From Mycoplasmatota bacterium (GTDB lineage Bacteria; Bacillota_I; Bacilli_A; RF39; UBA660): a stretch of 32,140 nucleotides of DNA. Of the stretch, positions 1 through 9,706 are shown in pieces. The stretch is taken from positions 1-32,140 of the forward strand of contig JALEND010000066.1 of the NCBI GenBank assembly GCA_022768045.1. Direction: 5' to 3'. Made by a program: the position numbers and the translations under genes. Under the pieces are notes generated by a model. It was not told the origin of the DNA. It searched no databases and saw only the letters and a list, made by a program, of their open reading frames with translations. Position 1 is the stretch's first letter, and each line of letters begins with the position of its first letter.

Positions 1-1
1 T

Positions 2-1030
2 AAAAAAAGATTTAAAAGATATGTTAATAAGTACTCTAAAGCTTTATTAAAAAAGTATTCTTATAAAGAAGAAGAAAATACTAAGGTAAAAAAAGAAGAT
101 TTAACTGATAATGAGTTAGAGGTACTTGATTTTACAAAGACGATTTCACTTCCATCTAGTGAAGTATTAGAAATGTTTGAGTTTGCTAAAAACTTAAATA
201 TAAAAGATACTGATGATTTTGATGAAATAACTACTTTAATAAAGGAAAAATTAAAAAGAGAACAAATTATATGGTCAGCTGTTTTAATAATATGTATTTT
301 AGTATTTGTATCAGTTGGTGTTTACTTAATTAGTTGGCAATTAGAAAATAATAAAACAAAAAATCTTGTTAAAAAAATGCAAGAAGTAGCTAAGGAAGAT
401 AAAAAAGTAGAAACTACAACAACTATTAGTGCAAATAAAGCTGAAGAAGTACCAAAAGAAGTACAAAATATAGACTTTAACAAATTATTACAAATGAATT
501 CTGACACCAAGGGCTGGATTAATGTTCCTGGGACAAATATTGACTATGCATTTGTTCAAACAAATGATAATGAGTATTACTTAAATCATTCTTTTGATAA
601 GTCATACAATAAAAAAGGATGGGTATTTTTAGATTATAGAGATGATATAGATAACTTAAAAGATAATACAATCTTATATGCTCATGGATTATTAAATAAG
701 GTAATGTTTGGTACTTTAAAAAAGGTTGTTACACCAGAGTGGTATAATAATGAGGCTAATAGAAAGATATTAATTACAACACCAAAGGGATATTATTATT
801 GGGAAGTATTTTCTACTTATACAATAGAACCAGAAAGTTATTATATAACAACTAGATTTGAAAATGATGATGCATATAAAAAATTTTTAAATATAATAAA
901 ATCAAGAAGTGTTACTGATTATAAGGTAGATGTAACAACTAAAGATAAGATACTGACATTATCTTCTTGTTATGATCATACAAAAAGAGTAGTATTACAT
1001 GCTAAGTTAATTAGTAAAAGTATTAATTAA
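2..1030 (+). CDS. srtB: Class B sortase, partial: the frame is open to the left window edge, so the true start is probably upstream of the window
   Basis: The frame of the 173..1030 ORF continues without a stop back to base 2. TM segment IIWSAVLIICILVFVSVGVYLI, catalytic His in ILYAHGL, TLSSC catalytic Cys, downstream Arg in KRVVLHAKL; class B-like NEYYLNHSFD...GWVFLDYRDD. Confidence 0.9.
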   Translation, partial: KKRFKRYVNKYSKALLKKYSYKEEENTKVKKEDLTDNELEVLDFTKTISLPSSEVLEMFEFAKNLNIKDTDDFDEITTLIKEKLKREQIIWSAVLIICILVFVSVGVYLISWQLENNKTKNLVKKMQEVAKEDKKVETTTTISANKAEEVPKEVQNIDFNKLLQMNSDTKGWINVPGTNIDYAFVQTNDNEYYLNHSFDKSYNKKGWVFLDYRDDIDNLKDNTILYAHGLLNKVMFGTLKKVVTPEWYNNEANRKILITTPKGYYYWEVFSTYTIEPESYYITTRFENDDAYKKFLNIIKSRSVTDYKVDVTTKDKILTLSSCYDHTKRVVLHAKLISKSIN

Positions 1031-1036
1031 TGATAA

Positions 1037-1073
1037 TAAATAAAGGGTTATTAATTAATCCTTTTTATTTTTT
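1037..1073 (+). terminator. Probable rho-independent terminator after the sortase
   Basis: aaataaaggg...atcctttttatttttt imperfect hairpin followed by a T-run. Confidence 0.5.
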
Positions 1074-1123
1074 GTACCATAAAAAATCACTAGATATTAT
1101 TCTTTTAATAGAAATTTTAAATG

Positions 1124-1152
1124 TTGACCAGTGGGAGGCTTTATGTTATTAT
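1124..1152 (+). promoter_or_regulatory. Sigma-A type promoter for the 1219 CDS
   Basis: TTGACC (1124-1129), 17 bp spacer, TATTAT (1147-1152). Confidence 0.6.
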
Positions 1153-1218
1153 AAACATATAAGATAGTAAGCAGTATTAATTATCTATATATGAGGAGTA
1201 AGGAAGGAAAAAAGTGGT

Positions 1219-2196
1219 ATGAAAAAGTTTTTAAGTTTTTTATTAGTAGTTATAGTAACATTTATAGGGGTTATAACGGTTAAAGCAGAGGATTATAAAA
1301 TAGTTGCAAATGTAAATGATTCAACTTTAAAAATGACTGTTGAAGGAACATTTGATTTTACTAATTATGCTTATTTTGTTTGGTTTGCAAACGAAAATGA
1401 TCAAGCACCAGCTTTAGGTAATGTAGATAATACTAATGATTCAATTATCGGAAATTGGCACTATTTTTTTGAAAATAGTACTGATAAATCAGTAGAAATT
1501 CCAATAAAAGATGATTGGTATCTGTTAAAAGGGTATGATTATGCTTATATACAAAAAAGAAATAGAGAAACTGATGAATATAGTTTAGTTGCCTCTAAGA
1601 TAAAAATAGAAAGGCCATCACTTCCATCAAATAAGAAAAGATATAGTTTTTCTAGTGTACATGATGGTTTATTATCTAGATATATAGATTTTCCTTATAT
1701 TGGAAAAACTGGTAATCATAAATTATATACTAAAATTGGTAAAATTACAGATACATCTTTATTAAGAGAATACAGTAATAATAAGTTTGATAATTTATTT
1801 ACATACGCAAAAAATGATAAAAATGGTAAATTAACTTCGTGTACGTTTGGTATTTCAAATGATGATTGTTATGGTAATAATTCTAATTATAAACTATCAG
1901 GTATTGAAGTTGGTTCATATTATTATGTATATTTTTACATGGATGATCCATTATATAGAGATGTAAGCTCAGTTTTAATTGCAGAAGGTATAGAGGGTTC
2001 TGATAATGAACCTAACTATATTCATTATATAGAAAATATAGATAATGCAACAGATAAAACAGTATATACTGGTGATGTAGTAGCTAATCCAAAGACTGCA
2101 GATTTTAAAATTATATTTATAGTATCTTTAGTTATAATTACAATTTTAGTTTCAATAATAGGAAGAAAAAAATTAGCGAAAATAGTTAAGAAATAA
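1219..2196 (+). CDS. Secreted, sortase-anchored surface protein with NPKTA sorting signal
   Basis: N-terminal signal peptide MKKFLSFLLVVIVTFIGVITVKA; C-terminal NPKTA + hydrophobic segment + GRKKLAKIVKK positive tail. Confidence 0.85.
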   Translation: MKKFLSFLLVVIVTFIGVITVKAEDYKIVANVNDSTLKMTVEGTFDFTNYAYFVWFANENDQAPALGNVDNTNDSIIGNWHYFFENSTDKSVEIPIKDDWYLLKGYDYAYIQKRNRETDEYSLVASKIKIERPSLPSNKKRYSFSSVHDGLLSRYIDFPYIGKTGNHKLYTKIGKITDTSLLREYSNNKFDNLFTYAKNDKNGKLTSCTFGISNDDCYGNNSNYKLSGIEVGSYYYVYFYMDDPLYRDVSSVLIAEGIEGSDNEPNYIHYIENIDNATDKTVYTGDVVANPKTADFKIIFIVSLVIITILVSIIGRKKLAKIVKK

Positions 2197-2250
2197 AGGA
2201 AAATTATTTAATTTTCTTTTTTTTTACATATATTTTATTAGGTGATTTTT

Positions 2251-3564
2251 TTGATAACAGTTAAAGATTTAATAAGAGTATGTAATGGTAAATTATTATG
2301 TGGTGATATAAATGCTGAAATAAAAGATCCATTTATATCATCATTGGAAGCAGTTTTTGAAGGTACTTTTTTTGGAGTGGGTAATAATTATAAATATTAT
2401 AAAGATGTACTAGAAAAGAAAGCTAGTGTATGCGTATTACCATTTACTAAAGACATAAATTTACGTGGATTTAATAATGTAACTATTGTAATGGTAAAAG
2501 ATGTTTTAGAAGCTATGAGAAGCCTTGCAGCATATAAAAGAAGGTATATTAAAAATGTTATAGGAATTACTGGGAGTGTAGGTAAAACAACAACTAGTAA
2601 CATAATAAAAAACATACTTAAAAGTAAGTATAAAGTATTTTGTACCAAAAAAAATAGAAATGGTCAAATAGGAGTTCCACTTACCATATTATCAGTTAAA
2701 GATGAAGATGTATTAGTGCTAGAGATGGGAATTAGTAAGGAAGGTGAGATGGAAAAATTATCTTTAATAGCTAAACCAAATATAGTAGTAGTAACAAATA
2801 TTTATTCATCACACGTAGAAAACTTTGGTGATAGAAAAAAGATATTAAAGGAAAAACTTAAAATAATAAATAATTATACTAATTATGTAATAGTAAATAA
2901 TGACAATGATTTACTAAGAAATTATAAATATAAAGAAGAGTATAAAGTAATTAGATATTCTATTAATAATGATAGTAATTATAAGGCTTTAAACGTAGTT
3001 GATGATAAAATATCTAGTTTTGATTGTAATAACATATCAAATATAAAGGTAAATGGTCCTAAAGATATTATATATAACATACTTGCAGCAATTTGTGTAT
3101 CAAAGTTATTTAACATAGACGATACATTAATAAAAGATAACTCATTTTTATTAGATAATGAAGAACATAGATTAAGTGTAATAAAAAATAAATATTTTAC
3201 AATTATAGATGACAGTTATAACTCATCTTTAGAGTCTGTTTATAATGCACTTAATTACTTAGATAAATTTAAAGAAAATAAAATAGTTATATTAGGTGAT
3301 ATATTAGAAATAAATAATTATAAAGAAACTTATAACTTGATAGCTAATAAGTTAAATGAATATAAAATAGAACTTTTAATAACAGTAGGAGATAAATCGA
3401 AAATAATAAATAAATATTATAAGGGTAAGTCATTGCATTTTAAAAATGAAGAATTAGTAAGAAGAAAAATATTAAAATTAATAAGTAAAGATAGTGTTAT
3501 ATTAATAAAAGGTTCTAATAGAATTAAATTATTTAACATAGTTAATTACTTAAATAATTTATAG
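2251..3564 (+). CDS. murF: MurF-like UDP-N-acetylmuramoyl-tripeptide--D-alanyl-D-alanine ligase
   Basis: Mur ligase P-loop GITGSVGKTTTSNII, NIVVVTNIYSSHVENFGDRKKILKEKLKI, and DDSYNSSLESVYNAL (MurF DDSYNANP-like). TTG start at 2251 preferred over GTG 2242 because of AGGTG just upstream. Confidence 0.8.
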   Translation: MITVKDLIRVCNGKLLCGDINAEIKDPFISSLEAVFEGTFFGVGNNYKYYKDVLEKKASVCVLPFTKDINLRGFNNVTIVMVKDVLEAMRSLAAYKRRYIKNVIGITGSVGKTTTSNIIKNILKSKYKVFCTKKNRNGQIGVPLTILSVKDEDVLVLEMGISKEGEMEKLSLIAKPNIVVVTNIYSSHVENFGDRKKILKEKLKIINNYTNYVIVNNDNDLLRNYKYKEEYKVIRYSINNDSNYKALNVVDDKISSFDCNNISNIKVNGPKDIIYNILAAICVSKLFNIDDTLIKDNSFLLDNEEHRLSVIKNKYFTIIDDSYNSSLESVYNALNYLDKFKENKIVILGDILEINNYKETYNLIANKLNEYKIELLITVGDKSKIINKYYKGKSLHFKNEELVRRKILKLISKDSVILIKGSNRIKLFNIVNYLNNL

Positions 3565-3673
3565 GATTATTTACATAATTTTACTTTAAAAATAAATTAT
3601 AATTAGTTAATAAATAAAAAATTCTTTTTCGTATGTTATTATATATTTATAGGTAAAGTAAAGGAGTATAGGT

Positions 3674-5479
3674 TTGAATATGAAAAAGAAGATGTTAATA
3701 CTTTTTTTATTAACTGGAATTTTATTTATTAGTAATTTAACTAGTATAAATGCAAAGATTGTTTTAGAAGAGTGTGAGTATAGTGATGAATTTGTAAAGT
3801 ACATGAAACTATCTGATAAAGAAAAGAAAAAGGATGTAATGCCAAATATATGTAAAAGTCTTAAAAGTTCTTATACCCCTCATGGTAGTGCACTTGCTTC
3901 TGCAAGTCAAAGTTCCTTTGATCTTAGAAATGTAAATGGTAAAAGTTATGTTACAAGTGTAAAAGATCAAGGAAAAACAAATGCATGTTGGACGTTTGCA
4001 ACAAATGCTGCATTAGAATCTAACATACTTATAAATCAAAATAAAAATACTGATTTAAGTGAAGCTCATATAGAATTATCAGAACAAAATACATTCCCTC
4101 AAAGTAGGTATTGGAATCCTAATAGAAAGTTTAATGACGGAGGTAATTATTATTTATCTACTAGTTATTTATTAACAAGAAGAGGTCCTGCACTAGAAAG
4201 TAATTTTCCTTTTAGTAATTTAACTAATGCAATATCTTCTAATACCTTTGATGCAAATACTTTAAATAATAAAAAAACTTCTATTAATGTAAATAAAGTT
4301 ACTTATTTTTCTCAAGGAGATAATAAGTCTTGTTCAAATGATAGCATTACAAATATAAAAAAATACTTAGTAGAAAATGGTGCAATTACTACTATGATGT
4401 ACTGGGATAATAATTATGTATCACTTGATACTAATACTTTAACTGTAGGTCCATATTACTATTATAATGGAAATAGTTCCGCTAATCACGGAGTTACAAT
4501 AGTAGGATGGGATGATAATATTTCAATAAGTAAGTTTGGTAATACTAAACCAACTCGTAATGGAGCATTTATAATAAAGAACTCATATGGTACTAGTTAT
4601 ACTGATGAAGGCTATAAAATAAACATGGGTGAAGGTGGATATTTCTACGTTTCGTATGAGGATAGTGTTATATGTAATCAGTTATTTGGTTTTTCTGATA
4701 TAGATAGTATATCAAACGTTGCTTATTATACTCAAGAAGCATATTTAGCATATAATATTGCATTGAAAAAAGATGAAATTATTAAAGATTTTACAGTAGC
4801 ACCTGTATATGTAGGTGGTAAATTTAAAAAGAAAACAACGTCTTTAGAAAAACTAAGTAAAGTATCATTTGCATCACCAGGCGCTAATATGAAGTATGAA
4901 ATTTATTATATAGGTACTAATCCATTTAATAATGCAAATAAAAAAATAAGTGATTATACACTTTTAGCATCATCAGTTACAACAAGTGCTGGAATTGAGT
5001 CTGTTGATGTAAGTTCAAAAAATATAAATGTATCTGATGATTTTTCAATAGTTGTAAAATATCATGAGCTTAATAATGATATTCTTATTCCAATTACTAC
5101 GAAAATTAATGGTACTATTTTTGACAATGTAAATGTCAAGTCAGGAGTTTCATATTTATCATTAGATGGAAGTAATTGGCAGGATACAGCTAGTGCTTCG
5201 TTTTCAACAAACGTATACGCATATACGAATGGAGATGTATCTAATATAAATGATAGTACAAATAATAACATTAATGATAATTCTAATAACGATAGCAATG
5301 GAAATATTGAAATAAAAGAAAATGAAAAGAATAAAGTTTCTTATATTAATACATCTGATTCAAATGAGAAAAATCCAAAAACAAGTGAAGCAAATGGTAT
5401 AGTAGTATTTGTAATTATTGCTTTAGGTTTAATAATTAGTGTTGTTGTAAAAAAGAAAATGAAAAAATATGTAAAATAA
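3674..5479 (+). CDS. Secreted C1 (papain-family) cysteine protease with NPKTS cell-wall sorting signal
   Basis: SFDLR...VTSVKDQGKTNACWTFAT (Gln/Cys), NHGVTIVGWDDN (His), FIIKNSYGTSYTDEGY (Asn); signal peptide; C-terminal NPKTS + TM + KKKMKKYVK. AAGGAG at 3661, TTG start. Confidence 0.9.
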   Translation: MNMKKKMLILFLLTGILFISNLTSINAKIVLEECEYSDEFVKYMKLSDKEKKKDVMPNICKSLKSSYTPHGSALASASQSSFDLRNVNGKSYVTSVKDQGKTNACWTFATNAALESNILINQNKNTDLSEAHIELSEQNTFPQSRYWNPNRKFNDGGNYYLSTSYLLTRRGPALESNFPFSNLTNAISSNTFDANTLNNKKTSINVNKVTYFSQGDNKSCSNDSITNIKKYLVENGAITTMMYWDNNYVSLDTNTLTVGPYYYYNGNSSANHGVTIVGWDDNISISKFGNTKPTRNGAFIIKNSYGTSYTDEGYKINMGEGGYFYVSYEDSVICNQLFGFSDIDSISNVAYYTQEAYLAYNIALKKDEIIKDFTVAPVYVGGKFKKKTTSLEKLSKVSFASPGANMKYEIYYIGTNPFNNANKKISDYTLLASSVTTSAGIESVDVSSKNINVSDDFSIVVKYHELNNDILIPITTKINGTIFDNVNVKSGVSYLSLDGSNWQDTASASFSTNVYAYTNGDVSNINDSTNNNINDNSNNDSNGNIEIKENEKNKVSYINTSDSNEKNPKTSEANGIVVFVIIALGLIISVVVKKKMKKYVK

Positions 5480-5484
5480 AATGA

Positions 5485-5513
5485 AAAACACTTTCTATTT
5501 TTGAAAGTGTTTT
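5485..5513. terminator. Bidirectional terminator between convergent genes
   Basis: aaaacactttc / gaaagtgtttt 11 bp stem, A-run on the left and T-run on the right. Confidence 0.75.
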
Positions 5514-6225
5514 ATTTATTTAACTTACTTAATAGCATGTTTTCTAATTCTTTACATTTATCTTTATCCATGTCTTTAGTACCTTTTAATTTATAATCTA
5601 TTTTTAAGTCATCATATTTGTGTACTCCAAGTGTATGATAGGGAAGAAACTCTATTTTTTCTACGTTTTTAAGCGGTTTAATAAACTCATATAAAGAATC
5701 TATGTACTCTATATTATCATTTATACCTGGTACTATTACAACTCTAATCCACATCTTTTTATTTAGTTTTTCACACTCTTTTAAGAAAAGAAGAGAGTTT
5801 TTAATGTTGTAATTCGTTATTTTATTATATATTTCTTCATTAGTACCTTTAATATCAAATAATACTAAGTCTGTGTATTTTAATACTTCTGTGCAGTTTG
5901 TTATACTTCCTGCAGTATCTATACAAGTATGAATGTTATTTTCTTTACAAAGTTTTAAAGTTTGAATTAAAAATTCTTTTTGCATTAGAGGTTCTCCTCC
6001 AGAAAAAGTAACACCACCATTATGTTTAAAATAAGGTTTATATTTTAATATTTTATCAACTAATTCTTGTGGCGTATATGTATCTGTTTTACCATTTAAA
6101 TCCCAAGTTTCAGGATTATGGCAAAATATACACCTTAAAGGACAACCTTGCATAAATACAACAAATCTAACTCCAGGGCCATCTACTAATCCCATTGTTT
6201 CTATACTATTAATTTTTCCTAACAT
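5512..6225 (-). CDS. pflA: Pyruvate formate-lyase activating enzyme (radical SAM)
   Basis: CPLRCIFCHNPETW CxxxCxxC motif, GGVTFSGGEPLMQ, DLVLFDIKG; pflB nearby on the same strand. Confidence 0.95.
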   Translation of the reverse strand: MLGKINSIETMGLVDGPGVRFVVFMQGCPLRCIFCHNPETWDLNGKTDTYTPQELVDKILKYKPYFKHNGGVTFSGGEPLMQKEFLIQTLKLCKENNIHTCIDTAGSITNCTEVLKYTDLVLFDIKGTNEEIYNKITNYNIKNSLLFLKECEKLNKKMWIRVVIVPGINDNIEYIDSLYEFIKPLKNVEKIEFLPYHTLGVHKYDDLKIDYKLKGTKDMDKDKCKELENMLLSKLNK

Positions 6226-6285
6226 TTAAATCACCTAGGTAATTGTACCAAAATAAATGAAATTAGTCTATAAAAAAGTATTTGA

Positions 6286-7275
6286 TTATTTAACATGATC
6301 AAATACTTCGTTTTTCATATCATCTTCAAAGTTTTTAAGGGCGTTTTTTCCGTTAGCACTATTTAATTTCTTTAATGCAGATTTACATTCTTTATTATAA
6401 TATGCTTTATTAAATGAATTTTTATCATTCTTAATTAAATCTTTCATTACACTTATGTCACGAGGAGTATTATATGAAGTTAAATATTCTTTATCTTTGT
6501 TTGTTAATTCAGGCATAGGGTAGTTGTAATAATTACTATCTGAATCATTATAAATAGTTGTGTAATCAAAGTTATCAAGTAAAGCATTATTAGTAGGATC
6601 AAGTAAATATACATTGTTATTATTTTTATCATTTACTATTGTAACTTGATGATTAGCTTCTTTAGCTTCATTGTTATTTGGGACTACATTGCTACTATAA
6701 CAAGTAGTTGAATAACAATCATAACCAAATTTCTTAATTGTTTTAGTAAACATATCATCATCATTTCTACATAAAGATACACCATTTAAAGTACTATATG
6801 CTAAATTAAAGTCATATTCATCAAATTTCTCATCATCAGCATATGTATAAGTACCAGTTTTAGATAATTTACCACTATTTAATAAATTGCAATATACTGC
6901 TAAACATTCAGCTGGTGAATCTAAACCTAATTCATCATATAATGAAGCTAGATTTTCCACCGCATTATCAACACAGTAGTTAATGTTATTTTCATCAATA
7001 TTCTCAATATTTTCATTATTTTCATTATTAACAATATTTTCATCAGAATTTGTTGTATTATCAGTTAAACATTCATCTATATTTTCATAATTAGCATCGT
7101 TTTTAGCACTTACATCACTAGTATAAAGATCATCTTTTTGATTAAAATCAAATACTCCAAATTGATCTATTTCATATGCACTAGTTGCTAAACCGGCTAT
7201 TATAAGTGATATTATTATAGCTTTCTTAGTTTTTTTAGATAATTTCTTTTGTGTATTCTTAAAATTTCCCCTCAT
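6286..7275 (-). CDS. Membrane-anchored transglutaminase-like (Cys-His-Asp) extracytoplasmic protein
   Basis: N-terminal basic segment + TM (AIIISLIIAGLATSAYEI), acidic/Asn-rich stalk, then GVSLCRN ... NHQVTIVND ... YLLDPTN, consistent with a transglutaminase-like triad. Confidence 0.6.
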   Translation of the reverse strand: MRGNFKNTQKKLSKKTKKAIIISLIIAGLATSAYEIDQFGVFDFNQKDDLYTSDVSAKNDANYENIDECLTDNTTNSDENIVNNENNENIENIDENNINYCVDNAVENLASLYDELGLDSPAECLAVYCNLLNSGKLSKTGTYTYADDEKFDEYDFNLAYSTLNGVSLCRNDDDMFTKTIKKFGYDCYSTTCYSSNVVPNNNEAKEANHQVTIVNDKNNNNVYLLDPTNNALLDNFDYTTIYNDSDSNYYNYPMPELTNKDKEYLTSYNTPRDISVMKDLIKNDKNSFNKAYYNKECKSALKKLNSANGKNALKNFEDDMKNEVFDHVK

Positions 7276-7307
7276 ATCAAAACACCCCTTTTGTTTGATT
7301 GCCAGTT

Positions 7308-7336
7308 ATAATAGCATTTTTTTAGTGGTTTGTCAA
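7308..7336 (-). promoter_or_regulatory. Sigma-A promoter for the 6286..7275 gene
   Basis: On the minus strand: TTGACA (7336-7331), 17 bp spacer, TATTAT (7313-7308). Confidence 0.65.
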
Positions 7337-7349
7337 TGATTTTTAATTC

Positions 7350-7379
7350 AAAAAAAGAGTACTACTTCTATGTAGTACC
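7350..7379 (-). terminator. Terminator of pflB
   Basis: gtactac / gtagtac stem, T-run on the minus strand, directly downstream of the pflB stop. Confidence 0.75.
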
Positions 7380-7387
7380 CTTATTTA

Positions 7388-9619
7388 TTAACAACCAAGT
7401 CTTTCATGGAAAGTACGTGATATAACTTCTTCTTGATGTGCTCTTGATAATTTATCAAATAATACAGCATAACCAGATACTCTTATTGTTAGAGTAGGGT
7501 ATTTACCAGGATTATTCATAGCATCAATTAAAGTTTCACGGTTAAGTACGTTAACATTTAAGTGATGAGCACCTTTTTCCATGTATCCATCCATTTCGTT
7601 TACTAAGTTTTCTACTTGTTCTTCTTTAGTATGACCAAGTGCTGAAGGAACGATAGAGAATGTATTTGAAATACCGTCTTCACAGCAGTTAGTATATGGC
7701 ATTTTAGCTACTGAGTTAAGTGATGCTAATGCACCAGATGAATCTCTTCCATGCATTGGGTTAGCTCCTGGAGCAAATGCAACACCAGCTTTTCTTCCAT
7801 CTGGAGTAGAACCAGTTTTCTTACCATACATAACATTAGAAGTTATTGTAAGTACTGATAATGTGTGTCTTGCGTTTTTATAAAGCTTGTTTTCACATAA
7901 ATCAGCATAGAATTCTTCAAGAATTTCTTTACCTAACATATCAACGTCATCTATATCATTACCATATTTAGGGAAGTCTCCTTCAATTTCAAAGTCAACT
8001 GCAATACCATTTTCATCTCTAATTGGTTTAACTTTAGCATATTTAATAGCAGAAAGTGAATCAGTTGCAACAGAGAATCCTGCAACACCAAATGCCATTA
8101 ATCTATCTAATTTTGTATCATGAAGAGCCATTTGTCCTTTTTCATAAGCATATTTATCATGCATGAAGTGGATAATATTCATAGCATCAACATATGTTTT
8201 AGCAATTTTCTTCATAGCTTTAGAATAAGCTTTTCTAACTGTTTTATAATCTAAGTATTCATCAGTTATTTTATCTAATCCATCTACTACTTTTTCTTTT
8301 TTAACTTCATCATAACCACCATTTATAGCATATAATAAAGTTTTAGCTAAGTTACATCTAGCACCAAAGAATTGCATTTGTTTTCCAACTGTCATAGCAG
8401 AAACACAACAAGCAATAGCATAATCACATCCGTGTATTGGACGCATTAACTCATCAGATTCATATTGAATAGCATCTGTATCAATTGATACTTTAGCACA
8501 ATATTTCTTAAAGTTTTCTGGTAAGTTTTCACTCCATAAAATAGTAAGGTTTGGTTCTGGAGATGATCCTAAGTTATATAAAGTATGTAAGTATCTAAAT
8601 GAGTTTTTAGTAACAAGCGATTTACCATTTTCATTCATACCACCAATACTTTCAGTAACCCAAGTAGGATCTCCTGCAAATAATTCATTATATTCTGGAG
8701 TTCTTAAATGTCTTGCCATTCTAAGTTTCATAATAAATTGGTCAATGATTTCTTGAGCTTCACTTTCAGTTAATACACCGTTTTTTAAGTCTCTTTCAAA
8801 GTAGATATCTAAGAATGTAGATGTTCTACCTAAACTCATTGCAGCACCATTATTTTCTTTTACAGCTGCTAAATAACCAAAGTATAACCATTGAACAGCT
8901 TCTTTAGCATTACTAGCAGGCATAGATATATCATATCCATAGCTTTTAGCCATTTCTTTTATTTCTTTTAATGCTATAATTTGATCAGCAACTTCTTCTC
9001 TTAATCTTATAATTTCTTCAGTAATAGTAACTTTTTCAAGTTCTAACATATCTTTTTGTTTTTCTTCAATTAATCTATCAATACCATATAATGCAATACG
9101 TCTATAATCACCAATTATTCTTCCACGTCCATAAGCATCAGGAAGTCCTGTAAGTAATCCAGCGTGTCTTGCTTTTCTAATATCAGTAGTATAAGCTTGG
9201 AATACTGCATCGTTATGAGTCTTACGATATTTAAAATATTCTTCTACTTTATCAGATATTTTATATCCATAAGCTTCAGCAGCAGATCTTGCCATACGCA
9301 TACCACCAAAAGGATTAACTATTCTCTTAAGTGGTTCGTCAGTTTGGAAACCAACTATTACTTCATCTTCTTTAATTAAGTAACCAGGTTTATATGAATT
9401 AATTCCAGATACAGTATCTACATCAATATCATATACTCCTTTTTCAATTTCTTCCTTTGACATTTCAAAGTATTTATCATTTAATCTTTTTGTTTTTTCA
9501 GTAACACCTTCAAGGAAACTTTCATCTCCAGTATATTCAGTATAGTTATCTAATATAAATTGTTTAACATTTATATTATCAATCCAGGCATCACCTTTAA
9601 AACCTTCATATTGTTTCAT
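7388..9619 (-). CDS. pflB: Pyruvate formate-lyase (formate C-acetyltransferase)
   Basis: C-terminal glycyl radical motif [29 protein letters not shown], active-site Cys pair [11 protein letters not shown], and R-S-G-rich PFL features. Start moved to ATG 9619, preceded by AAGGAGG. Confidence 0.97.
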   Translation of the reverse strand: MKQYEGFKGDAWIDNINVKQFILDNYTEYTGDESFLEGVTEKTKRLNDKYFEMSKEEIEKGVYDIDVDTVSGINSYKPGYLIKEDEVIVGFQTDEPLKRIVNPFGGMRMARSAAEAYGYKISDKVEEYFKYRKTHNDAVFQAYTTDIRKARHAGLLTGLPDAYGRGRIIGDYRRIALYGIDRLIEEKQKDMLELEKVTITEEIIRLREEVADQIIALKEIKEMAKSYGYDISMPASNAKEAVQWLYFGYLAAVKENNGAAMSLGRTSTFLDIYFERDLKNGVLTESEAQEIIDQFIMKLRMARHLRTPEYNELFAGDPTWVTESIGGMNENGKSLVTKNSFRYLHTLYNLGSSPEPNLTILWSENLPENFKKYCAKVSIDTDAIQYESDELMRPIHGCDYAIACCVSAMTVGKQMQFFGARCNLAKTLLYAINGGYDEVKKEKVVDGLDKITDEYLDYKTVRKAYSKAMKKIAKTYVDAMNIIHFMHDKYAYEKGQMALHDTKLDRLMAFGVAGFSVATDSLSAIKYAKVKPIRDENGIAVDFEIEGDFPKYGNDIDDVDMLGKEILEEFYADLCENKLYKNARHTLSVLTITSNVMYGKKTGSTPDGRKAGVAFAPGANPMHGRDSSGALASLNSVAKMPYTNCCEDGISNTFSIVPSALGHTKEEQVENLVNEMDGYMEKGAHHLNVNVLNRETLIDAMNNPGKYPTLTIRVSGYAVLFDKLSRAHQEEVISRTFHERLGC

Positions 9620-9667
9620 TTTATTCCTCCTTAACTTCAAATACCTATATAATTATAGCAATTAGTA

Positions 9668-9698
9668 AAAAAATATCAATAAAAGATTGATATTTTTT
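9668..9698 (-). terminator. Terminator of the ABC transporter operon
   Basis: Perfect 13 bp inverted repeat aaaaaatatcaat / attgatatttttt with a 5 nt loop. Confidence 0.75.
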
Positions 9699-9706
9699 AC
9701 AATATT

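Noticed and set aside
322-510. Short antisense ORFs at 322-510, 2397-2648, 3607-3804 and 5062-5298
   Set aside because: Opposite to well-supported CDSs or across an intergenic promoter; no conserved motifs seen.
9164-9379. Short plus-strand ORFs at 9164-9379, 10119-10307, 10653-10910 and 12755-12961
   Set aside because: Antisense to pflB, the ABC permease and the ABC ATPase, which have clear family motifs.
9668-9698. 13 bp perfect inverted repeat as an operator
   Set aside because: Position just downstream of the ABC permease stop, with terminal T-run, fits an intrinsic terminator better.
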